Source: Aphis gossypii
Taxonomy: Eukaryota > Arthropoda > Insecta > Hemiptera > Aphididae
Assembly: GCF_020184175.1 (NCBI RefSeq)
Contig: NC_065533.1
Coordinates: 48,584,351-48,648,350 of the forward strand
Direction: 5' to 3'
Length of the DNA: 64,000 nucleotides
This document shows, piece by piece, positions 11,133 through 23,407 of the stretch. Made by a program: the position numbers and the translations under genes. The notes below the pieces were generated by a model that saw only the letters and a program-made list of their open reading frames with translations, did not search any database and had not been told where the DNA came from. Position 1 is the first letter of the stretch. Each line of letters opens with the position of its first letter.

Positions 11133-12058
11133 ATCCCGGACAAATAATTCATGTGGACAAAAAATCTGAACAAAAAGTCCGAAAATATAATTAATAATTA
11201 ATTTCTATACATGCCACTGGCCTATAGTGGTATTCAGTGACGGGAAATATAGGACAATTTGAAGCAATTATAGCTTCAAATCTAATGTAGGTAGGTGGTA
11301 TAATTGTAACATCTCAAAACTATACTGCAGCCACTATTACACTATAGGTATACAAACTATAACTGCCATGACAAATATTATTATCAATGAAATCTACTCT
11401 AGTAGCACCGCTACTGGTGGTATTGCTATACCTAAATAAGTATAATAATAATATAATAAATATGAGAGTAAATATGTAGACTGTAGAGTGTAGATAGTAA
11501 ATATTATCTACATATTTTGAATAAAAGTGAAATGAGGTCAATGCTCGGTTAGTTTATGTATTTTATTTCCTCGATTATTGATCTAAAAGTCTTATAAGGA
11601 AAAACAGTTTATTCCTACAAATATACCTATTAGTTATTACTATTGTAATTTACTAATTATTATTATTTTACCTATTTTATTATTTATATTAATAATTTTC
11701 ACGGTTGTAGTATAACATTAGACTTACCATAATTTAATTTTGAATTATATATAAATATATATATATATATATCATTTTTATAATTCTTTTCTTATTATTT
11801 TAAATTGAGTAAAATTCTCCGAATTTTAATGAAATAAGTTTCAAATTCCTATTTTTCCCTTTTATAAATTTTGACGTAAAATTATTTGTTTTGTGCAGCA
11901 TGTAATACCTATATACATAATAATATAATGTAATTATGGATGAAAATTTAATAAAATATTTTAATTATATTTTCGGACTTTTTGTCCAACAATAAAAAAA
12001 AGAATCCGGTCATTTTGTTCATTTTTTTTTTTTTCAAAACGGACTTTTTGTCTCCGGA
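11133..12058. mobile_element. Inverted-repeat element with GGACAAAAAGTCC motifs
   Basis: The left end reads CCCGGACAAATAATT and then GGACAAAAAATCTGAAC and AAAAAGTCCGAAAATAT. The right end, in reverse, reads TTCCGGAGACAAAAAGTCCG and then GGACAAAAAGTCCGAAAATA. The near-palindromic word GGACAAAAAGTCC is repeated in both ends. The interior (~0.8 kb) has no convincing coding sequence, so this is probably a non-autonomous DNA transposon. No target-site duplication was clear. Confidence 0.6.
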
Positions 12059-12088
12059 ATTTTGACTGATTACCGTATTTTACCGTAT

Positions 12089-12232
12089 GGACAACGCTGC
12101 CTGTCGTCCTGAATTCGAATATAAGATCGCAGCTTAAACCGCACGCACACTGTTGCAGCGTCTCCGCCTACGTACATTGTACGTGTTCGGAATTATTATT
12201 GCTAAATGCACGGACGACGCTGCTGGTCGTCC
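12089..12232. repeat. Pair of similar 21-base hairpins
   Basis: GGACAACGCTGCCTGTCGTCC (12089-12109, shown in 21 bases as arms GGACAAC / GTCGTCC) and a second version at 12212-12232 with perfect 7-base arms GGACGAC / GTCGTCC and loop GCTGCTG lie 123 bases apart. Between them is another palindrome, ACGTACATTGTACGT, near 12171. The region is more GC-rich than its surroundings. Its function is unknown. Confidence 0.5.
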
Positions 12233-12674
12233 AAACCCTGCTCGTGTGTGTATGCTCCTGTTATATTATTACGAGGGGAACAAATTTAATGTTGGCCCAC
12301 AACAACTATTTATTTTCTTACAACTATTTTGCTATAGTCAAATACGAAAAAGCTCGCAATAGCGCGTGCGTCCTTTAGAGTCGCAAACGGTTACATTTTC
12401 GTAATTTCGTGAGGTACGCTACAACGATTTCCGCAATCGGTGGGAATCCGTTCAACACGCCATGCTTTTTAATTTTTTAGTAAAATTCAATTATTAATAT
12501 TTGCACAATACACTACAATATTACACGACGACCGTCGACCTGGGTGGCCTTGTACAACACCTGCACAGTATAATTGCTGGCGGTTTATGTGCGACTACCT
12601 GTGTCCTGTATACATTGTCCCCAATCCTGATTCCAGAAAAATATGCATTCGATGACAAAAAAAGGTGGTCGAGT

Positions 12675-12830
12675 TAGTAAATATAGTAATGCTCTGCTGT
12701 ACAGTATAGGTCACTGTAGTGGATGTATTGAATTTGAATCTAGTGATCGGTATTTCATTGTATACAAAACAGTAAACGTGATTATGAACGGAGAAGATTT
12801 GTCAGCCTATAAGATGTTATAATATATAAA
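12675..12830 (+). mobile_element. Fragment of the GCTCTGCTGTAC element family
   Basis: GCTCTGCTGTACAGTATAGG, GTGGATGTATTGAATTTGAA, CATTGTATAC and GAACGGAGAAGATTTGTCAG follow the same order as the first ~170 bases of the 1.49 kb insertion at 27737. This is an older, diverged partial copy. Confidence 0.6.
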
Positions 12831-13576
12831 ATATATTATAATTTATATTTTAAATTTGGTGGTGAAAATCTATATTGACGGGACACCGTTTTCAACATAT
12901 TAATGTGTACCTATATATTAATTATTATTAATGAATATTCTAAATTTTTAATATATTGTATAATATTCATGCATAATATTATATATTGTTGTTAACAATT
13001 TATTTAAGGGTTGATATAATGTGCACAACTACAGGTTACAGAGTGTCAGAACATTTTAAACGGATGTCGTAAAGAAAATGGGATAAAATGAGCGCACATT
13101 TTACTCATTAACACCATACACCCTAATTCTATTAGTTTCAAAATAGTATCTCTCAGAGCATAGCATTATATACATATAAATTGTTCGAGCGTACGTACGG
13201 TCTATATTATTGTCACCGGCCGACCCACACTTACACACACACACATTCACGCACGACAGCCGATATTTTTATATTTATGTCATTTTAGTTATTTGTGTCG
13301 TGTGAATTATATAATGTTATGCAACGGCGCCTTATAGTCTCCCCCACCCCGTATCGTACGTTAATATTATTATAATAATTGTTTTTAGTTCTTCCTCTCC
13401 AGCGTTAACGTAACAACGCATAAATTACGTGCGCCAATCGCTGTGATTACAAACTGTTTGCAAAATTATAAGTGTAAGTACGTAAATCGCCACCCCTTTC
13501 AATAGCTTGTTATTGTGTGGGCGTGAATCGCCACTAATTTGTGATTTGTTATTCAGACAATCGTATAGTTATTATA

Positions 13577-14229
13577 AGGGCTGGCATATTAATGCCCTAA
13601 AAAATTTCAAAAAATGCCCTTAAAAAAATGCAAAAAGGACTTAAAACTCAAAAATGCATTTATATTTATTATAGCTTAATAAAAATTTTTTAAATAAATT
13701 GTATAATTAATTTTTTGTTATTGTGCGTTGTTACTTGTTTTGTTTTGTTGTATGTCTGTTTTCTTAATTATTCATTATAAAATAATAATTAAAAAAAATA
13801 TATATTGAATATTTTAACTTGTTTTTGCTAGTACGTATCAGCCAATAGGTTATAACGGCGACAATTTATGCGGAAAGTCCTTGCTTTGATAAAATTGTTA
13901 TCGACGATAATTAGTTGTCACTTGTCGTGCTATATTATTTATAAATCGTACCGTGACGCGTCGGCAGTTTGCCGAAAATATCTTGTTAATCGCAACAATT
14001 TTCGTTCATTTTATAAACAAATTGTGAAAAATGCTCTAAAAACTAAGAATATGCCCTAAAATCTTCAAAAAATGCTTTAAAAATGCATTTAAGGTTAATT
14101 TTGACAAGAAAATGTAAAATAAAAATTACTTTAAATTAATCAGCATCGCCCAAAACACATTTTATACTTACGATATAACGTTTTGAAACACTAGAAAAAA
14201 AGATGCATTTGCATTAAAATCCCAGCCCT
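13577..14229. mobile_element. 653-bp terminal-inverted-repeat element
   Basis: The left end AGGGCTGGCATATTAATGCC and the right end, in reverse, AGGGCTGGGATTTTAATGCA form terminal inverted repeats. Subterminal ATGCCCT/AAAATGCATTT words repeat near both ends. The central part (about 13850-14040) is more GC-balanced, and the short open frame there starting MRKVLALIK does not look like a transposase. It is probably a hAT-like non-autonomous element. Confidence 0.6.
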
Positions 14230-14689
14230 ACTTTTTATTTTATTGTAATGATGTAATATGTTGCGTGTGTGAGTTTTACCGCGCGTGTAGGTAGCAGCTG
14301 GCCAGCTGCAGTGTTCCGACAAATTTGTGAGTTGTATTAGTCTATTATTAATTATTATAATATTATATTTTTGTTGCAATTATTCAGTTGTTTGACTAAA
14401 AGGGCCGCATATTTACTATTATATTCTGTTGTGCCAGAGGGGCCATTTATAATACTATTATTATTCTTATTATTTATATTGGTTGTGCCAAACCGGCAAG
14501 TAAATTAATTATAGTTAACACACACACACTAGCACCGTGGAACTATTCAACTATAATATGATAATTGGAATGCTTACCAGTCATATAAGATCAATGTTAA
14601 TAAAACCGAAATAATGTGTTAGAAAAAGATAGTAGATAGGAATGGTGTTGCTATCCTTATCTATCAGTTATCTTATTATATATAGTTCA

Positions 14690-14870
14690 ACGACTACACT
14701 CTATCTGGTCTTGCTCGGCGACCCCGTCCACTTCCTGTTGAGTGCTATACACACATTATACACACAGAGACGCAGGTCGGTCGGTGTGTGCGTGCAGCGC
14801 ACGAAGTAGTCGGTTACCGGGCGAGCGTACTTATTACTATTCGCTCCCGGCACGTACACACATTTATATT
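14690..14870. other. GC-rich island without a recognised gene
   Basis: A stretch of higher GC and CpG content (CTCGGCGACCCCGTCC, GGTCGGTCGGTGTGTGCGTG, CCGGGCGAGCG) stands out from the AT-rich surroundings and follows a TTATATATAG word. It could be a promoter or a first non-coding exon. No coding exon on either strand was identified beside it. Confidence 0.3.
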
Positions 14871-15341
14871 ATATACATCAAATAAAATTATTATTATCAT
14901 CAAATGTTACATATATTATCGGCAGCTCATCAAATAATAATTGATTTTATACTTACAGACACCATATTGAATTATTCTGTATTTATAGCTGATTATAATA
15001 TGAGTATTAGTCATGATATATTATTGAAAATAATTACGAGTATATTATGCGTCTTAATGTTTCAATAAATGGCACGTCGATATTATTATCATCGTTTAAA
15101 TGTTTTCAAACACAGGTATTTCACATTTGTAAACCTATTCAATAAGTTTTGTAAAGGTAATTAAGTGTAATCAGTTAAAATAATTGTAAAAACTAATAAT
15201 GAATCGAATACATTATTATTTGAATAATTATAAAAATCATAAGTAAATAGATTTTGATTCTGACATACATTTAATAATAATAATATTTGTATGCGAATAG
15301 ATTAAGATGAGAAATTTCTTTTATAAGCAGAACATTTTATG

Positions 15342-15347
15342 TTTATT
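15342..15347 (-). terminator. Possible polyadenylation signal of the ankyrin-like gene
   Basis: TTTATT on the plus strand (AATAAA on the minus strand) lies about 265 bases beyond the stop codon. I saw no closer canonical signal. Confidence 0.25.
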
Positions 15348-15611
15348 ATAAGTAAAAATACAACCCATGAATTTGTACGACAATACAATTATTATTAAAA
15401 TACCCATCTACATGATCTTAAAAATATTTACCATATTTTAATATACAATAAGACAGTTTTTAATATTATGAGATAATTTTTACAAATAATAGTTACTCGT
15501 TTTTAAATTTATAATCTGTTAAAAATGACGAGTCAAATTACTTATACATATATTAGGGAGTATGATAATAGTTGAAAACAAATATTATTATCAAATAATA
15601 ATCGCAGACGA

Positions 15612-16841
15612 TTATTTATCAATCTTGGAACGTTTATGCAAGTGGCGATCAATTGGAGTTCGTTCGGGTTCATTATTTGTGTTCGGAAGATGGAATATGA
15701 ACGTCTCGCCTTCTCGTGGACATCCTTTGTTGAACGCATAATTCAAGCAGTCTATATTTCCGTTCGACAAAGCCTCGTTAAACGTTCTGGAGTCCCAAGG
15801 ACAACCGTTTTCGTGGGCGTATATTAAACAGCCCAAGTGACCGTTACGTGCGGCTTGATGACAAACGGCCTCGTCCCAGGGACAACCGTTATTGTGACAA
15901 TATTGCAAACACTCCAACTGTCCAGTCCTCGCAGCCTCTTCAGTCGTTCTTTTATCCCAAGGACACCCATTTTGGCGAGCGAATTTCAAAATGTCTATGT
16001 GTCCGTAAGTTGCGGCATATCTACAGGTCGCCTCATCCCAAGGACACCCGTTTTTGTAACAATAAAACAGACAATCCAAATGTCCGTTTATCGCTGCGTG
16101 ATAGGACGTTACTTCGTCCCAAGGACAATTATTCTCGTGCAAGTACTCGAGCACGGATTGATGGCCGTTGACGGCCGCTTGCATCGTGGCGACCTCGTCC
16201 CACTCGCACCCGTTTTCGTGGGCGTATTTTACGCAATCCAGGTGTCCGCCGGCCGCGGCCTGGTTGCATGTCTCGACGTCCCATTCGCACCCATTCTCAT
16301 GCAAGAATCGTAGACATTCCAAGTGTCCGTCCGCCGCAGCAGCGGCGCACGTCGACTTGTTTCGCCGACTGCCTTCGTAGAACGCCACCTTCAGGCAGTT
16401 CAAGTCGCCTATGCCCGCAGCCAGGTCGCACGCTGAGTACTCATAGGGCAACGGGCTGTGCCACGGGACGCCCAAATACCGCGCCAAGTTCAAGCAGAGC
16501 TGGTGCCCGTAACTAGCGGCTTTCTCGCACACGTCCTCGATCACGTTTGCTTTGGACTTATAATCGATCAATTGCAATACTTTAGCGTACAAAGCCTTGT
16601 GCCAGTCCGGGTTTAGATCTTGTTGTTCTGGTCTGTCTCCGGTCCAGCCCAAGTCTACAAGAATGGTCTCCAACGACAACAATATTTCGACGACGGTCTC
16701 GCAACAGCTGTTAATGTTGATGTCTGGAACAAACCGCAAGATGAACCTGCATTTTTTTTCCTTGTCGGCAAAACTCTTGGACACTAATGTCCTGTTCATA
16801 AGTCTTTTGAAGTCTACTTGCGTATAGTCCAATGCAGCCAT
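15612..16841 (-). CDS. Ankyrin-like repeat protein with 27-aa NGCPWD repeats
   Basis: A single 409-aa reading frame on the minus strand with no intron. Residues 1-98 are non-repetitive and unrecognised. From about residue 100 to 380 come about ten ankyrin-like units, each Trp-Asp-x-x-Thr-Cys...AA..GHL.CL.Y.HENGCP. The tryptophans at 187, 214, 241, 268, 295, 322 and 349 are exactly 27 residues apart, shorter than the usual 33 of ankyrin. The last unit has Arg in place of Trp (GCPREGE). The tail (381-409) is polar and basic (LHKRSKIDK). The start is well placed, with A at -3 and G at +4 (acgATGG). GC content is clearly above the flanks. Such HENGCPWD repeats are known from pandoraviruses, brown algae, oomycetes and some aphid genes; they bind proteins. 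The partner is unknown. It sits alone between the two direct repeats. Viral, algal or retrogene origin are possible; none is proven. Confidence 0.9.
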   Translation of the reverse strand: MAALDYTQVDFKRLMNRTLVSKSFADKEKKCRFILRFVPDININSCCETVVEILLSLETILVDLGWTGDRPEQQDLNPDWHKALYAKVLQLIDYKSKANVIEDVCEKAASYGHQLCLNLARYLGVPWHSPLPYEYSACDLAAGIGDLNCLKVAFYEGSRRNKSTCAAAAADGHLECLRFLHENGCEWDVETCNQAAAGGHLDCVKYAHENGCEWDEVATMQAAVNGHQSVLEYLHENNCPWDEVTSYHAAINGHLDCLFYCYKNGCPWDEATCRYAATYGHIDILKFARQNGCPWDKRTTEEAARTGQLECLQYCHNNGCPWDEAVCHQAARNGHLGCLIYAHENGCPWDSRTFNEALSNGNIDCLNYAFNKGCPREGETFIFHLPNTNNEPERTPIDRHLHKRSKIDK

Positions 16842-16915
16842 CGTACTATATTAGCTGAGTGGTACCGTCGAATAGCTGCTGCTTGCGTCTATATAGTACT
16901 GTAAATATAAGATTA
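16842..16915 (-). promoter_or_regulatory. Likely promoter or leader of the ankyrin-like gene
   Basis: On the minus strand, upstream of the ATG, lie TACTATATAGACGC (about 16885-16898), a possible TATA box about 45-55 bases before the start codon, and ATATTTACAG, which could instead be the 3' splice site of a leader intron. The sequence alone does not decide between the two. Confidence 0.3.
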
Positions 16916-19270
16916 AAACATATACATAATTATAATAAGCGATGTCAAAAACAAATGTATTATTTTACACATATTTTAAACCTGTTCAAGTGAATATTAT
17001 GCATTAAATATATACAAAACCTATTTTATTATATTCAATAGACTAAATATAGTCTTAATTAGCATGCGACTATACACATAGTAGCTGTATATCTTTTTTT
17101 CAATGAAGTAATACGTGTCATGCCCAATATCAAATAATAATATATGATGAAGTCAAATGGATTATTATTTTCAAATTGTTAATACGTTATAAATGCTTTA
17201 TTTTTAATTCAAAAAGGAAAAAAAAAATTAAATATGTATGAATATGTATATTAAATATGTATGAACAATTTTAAATGTTTACATAATGTTTAAGACTAAA
17301 TTTTAAAGATTAAAAAGAAAATGTAGAAAAAAGTTATTATTTTTTGAATTAGGTAACGAGTGTAATATATTTCAAAAAAATATTGACAATTTTAGAATTC
17401 ATAAAAAATAAACCACTTGAAAAATGTGTTTTCCATCACATTTAAAAGAAACTAGATAAACAAATTAGAGAATTTTAAATTTTTTTTAAAATTATAAACT
17501 AAATTTGAGTATTAAAAAATAAAAATAAATCTATTTATATTATATCTCTAGAGCAAGCAATTATAAATTATATATGCCGTGCAGTATAAAAAAATTAAAA
17601 AATGTTGAATAGAACAAAATATTTAAAATATTTCATTGGTCATATCTTTTTATTACACTTGTATTTAAATTATTATAATAAACAGTTAAGTTTCAAAAAT
17701 TAATAAATTGAATAGTTTTTCAGAATAAGTATGTATTCGTTATATAATAATAAAAATTGATAATCAGTTATCCAACTTACGTAAGTAAATAGTAAAACTC
17801 ATCTTACATAATAAATATCTTGATTAACTGTTTAATAAAATAAGATAAAAAAAAAATCATTTCTCATTCCAACAAGTGTAATATATAAATTATTTAATGT
17901 TTATAATCTAGAAACATTATATAAAAATTAATTATGTTTATTATTATATAAAAATATAACATCTTATAACTTAACAAATTATTTGGCATGATGTTCCATG
18001 GGCATTAATATAAGAGGATAATTTTTTATAGTAAATTATACGCGTATATAATATAGCGTAAATTAAGAATACTTATTACTCACTTTAACACTAAATAAAC
18101 GTAAAAAATCAAGTTACGAACACTAATAATGTTCTTACTATCAAGGTTCATAATAAGTCGATTCACTCTAATTTTTAAACTATAGGAGCTACACGTGATT
18201 TGCTGAGCGTAAATTTACTATGTTACGTACTTGTAAGACGGATACAACACATGTGAATACGTCTTCTTAAATTATTGCGTAAAACAATATTAGGAACAAA
18301 TGAACTTTACCAACGCTCTCATTATTTTTAATTTTTTTACTGGAAACAGTGGAAACTACTATTTAAGAAGTTTCCAAAGTTTGTGCTTTTACGTTTATGT
18401 GCTTAACAAATATAAAAGCATAAAAAATATGTCATTTAAAAAAAAAATTGAAAATCGTAGGGGGTCGGTAAAGTGAATTTTGGTCCAATATTAATATTGA
18501 TTCTTTCCCAACATTAACTTAATTTAAAATGTATATTACAAATTTAATTTAATTCTATATATATATATTTAATTTAAAACATTCGTCAGTTGAAATATCG
18601 ACAAACAAGTGAGCGTTAAAGCATATATACTAAAAGACAACTGAGAACTGAGTTGTATTGGGCATAGAGACATAAGAGGTTCGTTTAAACATCAAAAGCA
18701 TATAGTCTTACCTGAATTAGTAAACAAAATAATTCAATGAATAGTTGTTAGAACACCCTCATGCTTTCATCCAAATTGCGATAGTTATTATTCAAAATTA
18801 GTACTGCGTTTCAACGATGAGCATCTTTAAAATAGTCTGAAACATATTAAAAAATAATGTATACCTGGAGTGCAAATTCGTTATCTTAAAAGATACTCCT
18901 GACTAAAATAGGTTATGTTCTTTTTTAACAGGGCGCAACTCACATGTACATAATAATTTCAGACACAAGTGTTATGCAGCGACAAGATTTTTTAATAAAA
19001 ATCGTTTAATATATCGATATTTACATCAGAGCACTCAATGTAATCAGGAAAAAATTAAGTAAAAACTTGAATTTTTACACAAGACTATAAGCTATAAAAT
19101 CAGATTTGCTTATTACTATGATTTAATAGACAACCGTTGACGCTTGGCATTTTTAATAAATATACTCATACAAGCATTTGTTAGACATATCATTTTTAAA
19201 AAAATTTTGCACTACCTATTTATACTATTTATAATATAGTTGAGTTTAAGTATTATTTAAAATAATTATA
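16916..19270. other. AT-rich intergenic DNA
   Basis: No gene, RNA or clear element was recognised in this very AT-rich stretch. Confidence 0.5.
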
Positions 19271-19274
19271 AATA

Positions 19275-19425
19275 TAGTAAAGATGATAGGCAAGTTAGTA
19301 GGTTTCGCTCGGCTATGCGGTAAGAATCACTGCTATGGATGTGTTAAATTTAAATTTGAATTCAATGATATATCACTGTATACGAAAAATGATTCTGAGC
19401 GGAGACGGTTAGTTTCTACTAATTA
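19275..19425 (+). mobile_element. Old fragment of the GCTCTGCTGTAC element family
   Basis: GGCAAGTTAGTAGGTTTCGC, ATGGATGTGTTAAATTTAAA, CACTGTATACGAAAAATGATT and CTGAGCGGAGACGGTTAG (read in sequence) parallel the left ~170 bases of the insertion at 27737. It is diverged and truncated. Confidence 0.55.
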
Positions 19426-19701
19426 ATATTTCATGAAAGTTTTTTAGTATAAAACCTAGAATGATATGTATTTAAACCATATTATGTGTATATATTTAAA
19501 ACATAAAATAGTGTAAATAGATACTTTCTTAAAATAAATTAAAAATTTGATTGCGTGTATTAAAATTCATAATAATACAATGCATGTAAAATTGTAAAAT
19601 ATTTACAGTGATATAAAAGTATTGTTAAAACTATATAAATCAAATCACTTTACCTTCTATAGAATTTCTAAAAACTAACATTCAAGTTGCATTATTATAA
19701 A

Positions 19702-20385
19702 TAAAGACTGGATTTATATGCGTTTAAAATTTTAAAATATGCATTCAAATATGCACTTAATAAACTCAAATATGCAAAATAAATTTTGATTATTACAGCT
19801 ATTTATTCATTGTAAAGTTATAAAACTAAAACATTTATGATTAAAAAATAAACTACCAATATCTTATACACGATACACCTATTTTATGATTGTGATGAAA
19901 AAATATACAATTTATTCGTTATTGGTAAAATGGTAAAACGATAAGAACGCTTTAAAATTAATATTTTCACCTTGGTATATTTTAGACATTATCTTGAACC
20001 TAGCAAGCCTTAATTTTTATTAAAGATTTTAGAACATTTTTTTTTTATTTAATACTCTATTTTCATTTTCCGAAAGATTATTAATAGAATTTGTAACTAG
20101 TTCAAATATTTCTAAAGCATCTATGAGTAACAAACTTCAATCTTTCTAATACTTTCGACAATTATCCAAAAAATAGTTTTAATTTAAGTTAAATAGTTAA
20201 TTATAAATAATAGTCAACCTAAACGTAGATAATATTATATTTTTAAAAAAAATTAAAATATGCAAAAACATGTAAAATAAAAATTTGTAACATTATTTAT
20301 TTAAGTATGATTGATAAACATCCATTTACTGCATATGATTGCTTAAAAAAAGTGAATATGCATTATATGTAAAATTCAGTCTTTA
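19702..20385. mobile_element. 684-bp terminal-inverted-repeat element
   Basis: The left end TAAAGACTGGATTTATATG and the right end, in reverse, TAAAGACTGAATTTTACATA are inverted repeats. ATATGCA words cluster near both ends. Flanks ATTATAAA and ATTATAGC could be a worn 8-base target duplication, as in hAT elements. The interior is very AT-rich with no open reading frame, so it is non-autonomous. Confidence 0.65.
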
Positions 20386-21019
20386 ATTATAGCTACCTAT
20401 TATTTTTATATTTTTTTTTTCATAATTATTCAGATAAGTACTTTTTTTCCTAATAACCTGGTAATTAAGGTAGTATTAAAGTATTAAAATTAATCAATTA
20501 ACATAGAAGTTGGAAAAAGTGACTTGTCTTATTAAGGTGCTTTCAATAGTAACTATGCTATTATATGCATTTTATTTTTATGTTTTAACATGCTATATTT
20601 AATATACCTATACCAAAATCCAGAGGTGGCTTAAACATGTATTTTGTGATTCACCGAGTCACCAAAACTTTTGTGTGGTATTATATTGATAATAATAATC
20701 AAATATTTTTATAAAAAGCCATAATTAATACAGTTAAATAATCTCATTTATTTTTAAATTATGGCTATGTATGTGATATTTAAAGATATACCACACATAT
20801 AATTGTATCTTGTCGATTGAATTTATAGTATTCACTGTTATAATACCTATGTAATGTTGAATTATTACAAAAGTTTTTATAAATAACGCTACCATAAAAG
20901 TAAACATAATAATTATTTGAATTTAAATAATTTAAGTGATCTAAATGAGAATAAGATAAGAATTTTCAAATGTATGCATTGCTTTTAAAGGAATATGTAC
21001 TTTTTCAACTGAAACTGTT

Positions 21020-21450
21020 TTGAGTAATAATATGAAAATATTTTAAATTTTGTTTTATTCTAGTTGAGTATTAAGCTATTCATCATAAAAACTTTTTTTG
21101 TAATAAAATGTACAGTTGTTTAATTAACGATCATTTATAATTTATACTATTATAAAGTAATAGGTAGAAGGACCTTATGTGTAAAATATATCAATACTGT
21201 AACAACGGAGAATAAAATAATCTAAATAATGAGTAGTTCTGAAGCTATTATTATTTGTATTTGTATATTTTAAGTTAGGTTCGAGAATATGTTACACCTT
21301 CTATTTATTTATTCATTACTAATGCTTTAACTAATTCCACCATTTATTTAAATGTTATGATAAGGAACAAATAATTAATAACAGGAAAGTTACAAAAGCA
21401 GTAAAGCATTGCCATAACAAGGCTATAGAAATAGGTGACACTTTGTATAG
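21020..21450. repeat. Diverged third copy of block 5080-5550
   Basis: It aligns in order with 5080-5550 and about 26730-27200. The core is almost unchanged (GGTAGAAGGACCTTATGTG; AATGAGTAGTTCTGAAGC), but the sides show substitutions and gaps. It lies only ~200 bp left of the start of copy B, so the locus has had more than one round of duplication. Confidence 0.75.
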
Positions 21451-21504
21451 TTACACATACAGCAATACATCATATTATGTATTTATATTATTTTTATTTT
21501 TATA

Positions 21505-21610
21505 TTGTATGTCGCAAAGTATGAAATATTTTAGTAGTGTGTTCGCCCTTTGAGTTAAACAAAGGTTGAGAAATATTGTTCTATAGTCAAATAGATTTAA
21601 TAGATGTTAT
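21505..21610 (-). mobile_element. hAT-like element end
   Basis: Read on the minus strand: CTATAGAACAATATTTCTC, AACCTTTGTTTAACTC, AAAGGGCGAACACACTACTA and AAATATTTCATACTTTGCGA. This resembles the end of a hAT-type non-autonomous element of the ...TTCTCAACCTTT... kind. It is adjacent to the copy B start and related to 3760-4080. Confidence 0.4.
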
Positions 21611-22964
21611 AAGTTTACAGAGTCATAAATACCTATTACTATGTTGTGAGTCGTCCCCCAAATTAATTTTTGCCAATCAAATTTCTTTCGAAGACTTTTT
21701 TGAACCCTACCATATAAACTCAACCACATAATTTTTTTAACATTTAATACAATAAAATACTCTCAATCCAGTATCTCTTTAACTGAATTAGTTGGAATAA
21801 TTTCTTGTTAAATTTAAAATATAATTAAAAAAATAGGTATAAAAAATGTTCAAAACAGTATTTAAATACTTTTACCTACTGGAATACTATACATTATCAT
21901 TAATTAATTGGTTAAATGTGACAATTAGTTAATTAGCAACAGTTAATAATCAAACATATTAGTCAAGAATACATTCAATATCTATTATGAAGACCTTAAA
22001 GTATAAATACTAGCAGTGGAGGCGTGAACATTTTTCATTTGTGAGACCAAAAATAATTTTAGGGACCACCCACTTCCAAAATTGTTGGAAAAAATTCTTA
22101 ATATTAAAAATTTAGTACTTAAATTTACATATTGTGGACTATCATGGCATCGGGTCACCTATTCATCCACAAACAACAAAGAGACCAGGGTCTCGTAGAA
22201 TCCTTGATGCGCCGGCCACTGAATACTAGTATTAATACATAACCATTAGATTATATTCAACCGCTAACAGTTATATTAAATCTAAGTAAGTACTAAAAAT
22301 ATAAATATACAATAGTAGGGATGGGAAGATATTCAATATCATTTTGGGGTCTAAGGTGAGTTTTTTAATGTGTTGCTTTTGAATTGTCCAATTCAACAGG
22401 ATACTTATAAAAGAAGGAATATTATTTATAATATAATATTTTAAATAATGTGTTAATAATAACTTAATTAATTTTACAAGATTCCATAATCTTTAACGCA
22501 TGCATTCATTAGGTATTTTGAGTTTTAAATACTCTAGATCGACTACAATAATATGACGTCATGGTATTATCCATATTGATTTTTGAACCTTTGCGTTTAA
22601 ATGTTAAATAATACAGTTAATTTAATCGAAATAAATCAGTTTTTAAACTTTTATTATGTATCAAATTAGTAGGTATTGGTAGATAATCCGGGCTTACCTA
22701 GGAGTGCGCTATATTCAATGAAAACCATTTGTAATACTCCGTTCGAAAAAACGTTTTTCATTCTCAATTATCTGTATAAGTAAAAATACTTACTTTAAAT
22801 ATAATAAAATAAAAAACGTTCACTATCTAGTAACTATCTATTGTTTAAATAAATTAGTATGAGCTCGTCATTAACCAACTGCCGTCTGACGCAAGCGCCA
22901 AGCACACCGGTGTGATACTATGCTCAACGGCGCTTGAGTTGACGCACGTTTTACCTGTATTTAA

Positions 22965-23203
22965 CTGTGTCGTGTGCGGAATTTAAATTGTGAACGCGAA
23001 TACGCGAACCAGGATCGCACTAGTCGCTATTCGTTTGACGTTACCTCCGGTATCGACGGCTTTCACCATTACGACTACAAGTTCACAACCGTACGTACTA
23101 TCAGTTGTTGCGTACATTACAATCTATTGAGATATATACGCTTCAAACGTTTTAATATAATATTCGATATTATATTTTTTCTTCGACATCCACCAAAATT
23201 ACG
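22965..23203 (+). other. Probable 5' non-coding exon of CSD-only gene, copy B
   Basis: Identical by eye to 1320-1558, including the GTAAGT donor after 23203. The following exon begins at 23402. Confidence 0.55.
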
Positions 23204-23407
23204 GTAAGTACTCATTACTCAAATTACACGTATGGACCGTATAGTTGTTTAATATTCTGCTCTTATTCATCAAATTATGTGTAAGACAATATATTCGACT
23301 TGTTCCGGTTGTATACTAAGTACAATTAGTTCATGTAGAAAATACTAATAAAACTATTAAACACCTATAATCTATATATAATTACATTGTTATCTTAACA
23401 GGATGTC

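Noticed and set aside
15636..16827. Several plus-strand open frames over the ankyrin-like gene
   Set aside because: They are antisense shadows of a repetitive, GC-rich minus-strand gene and have no domain of their own.
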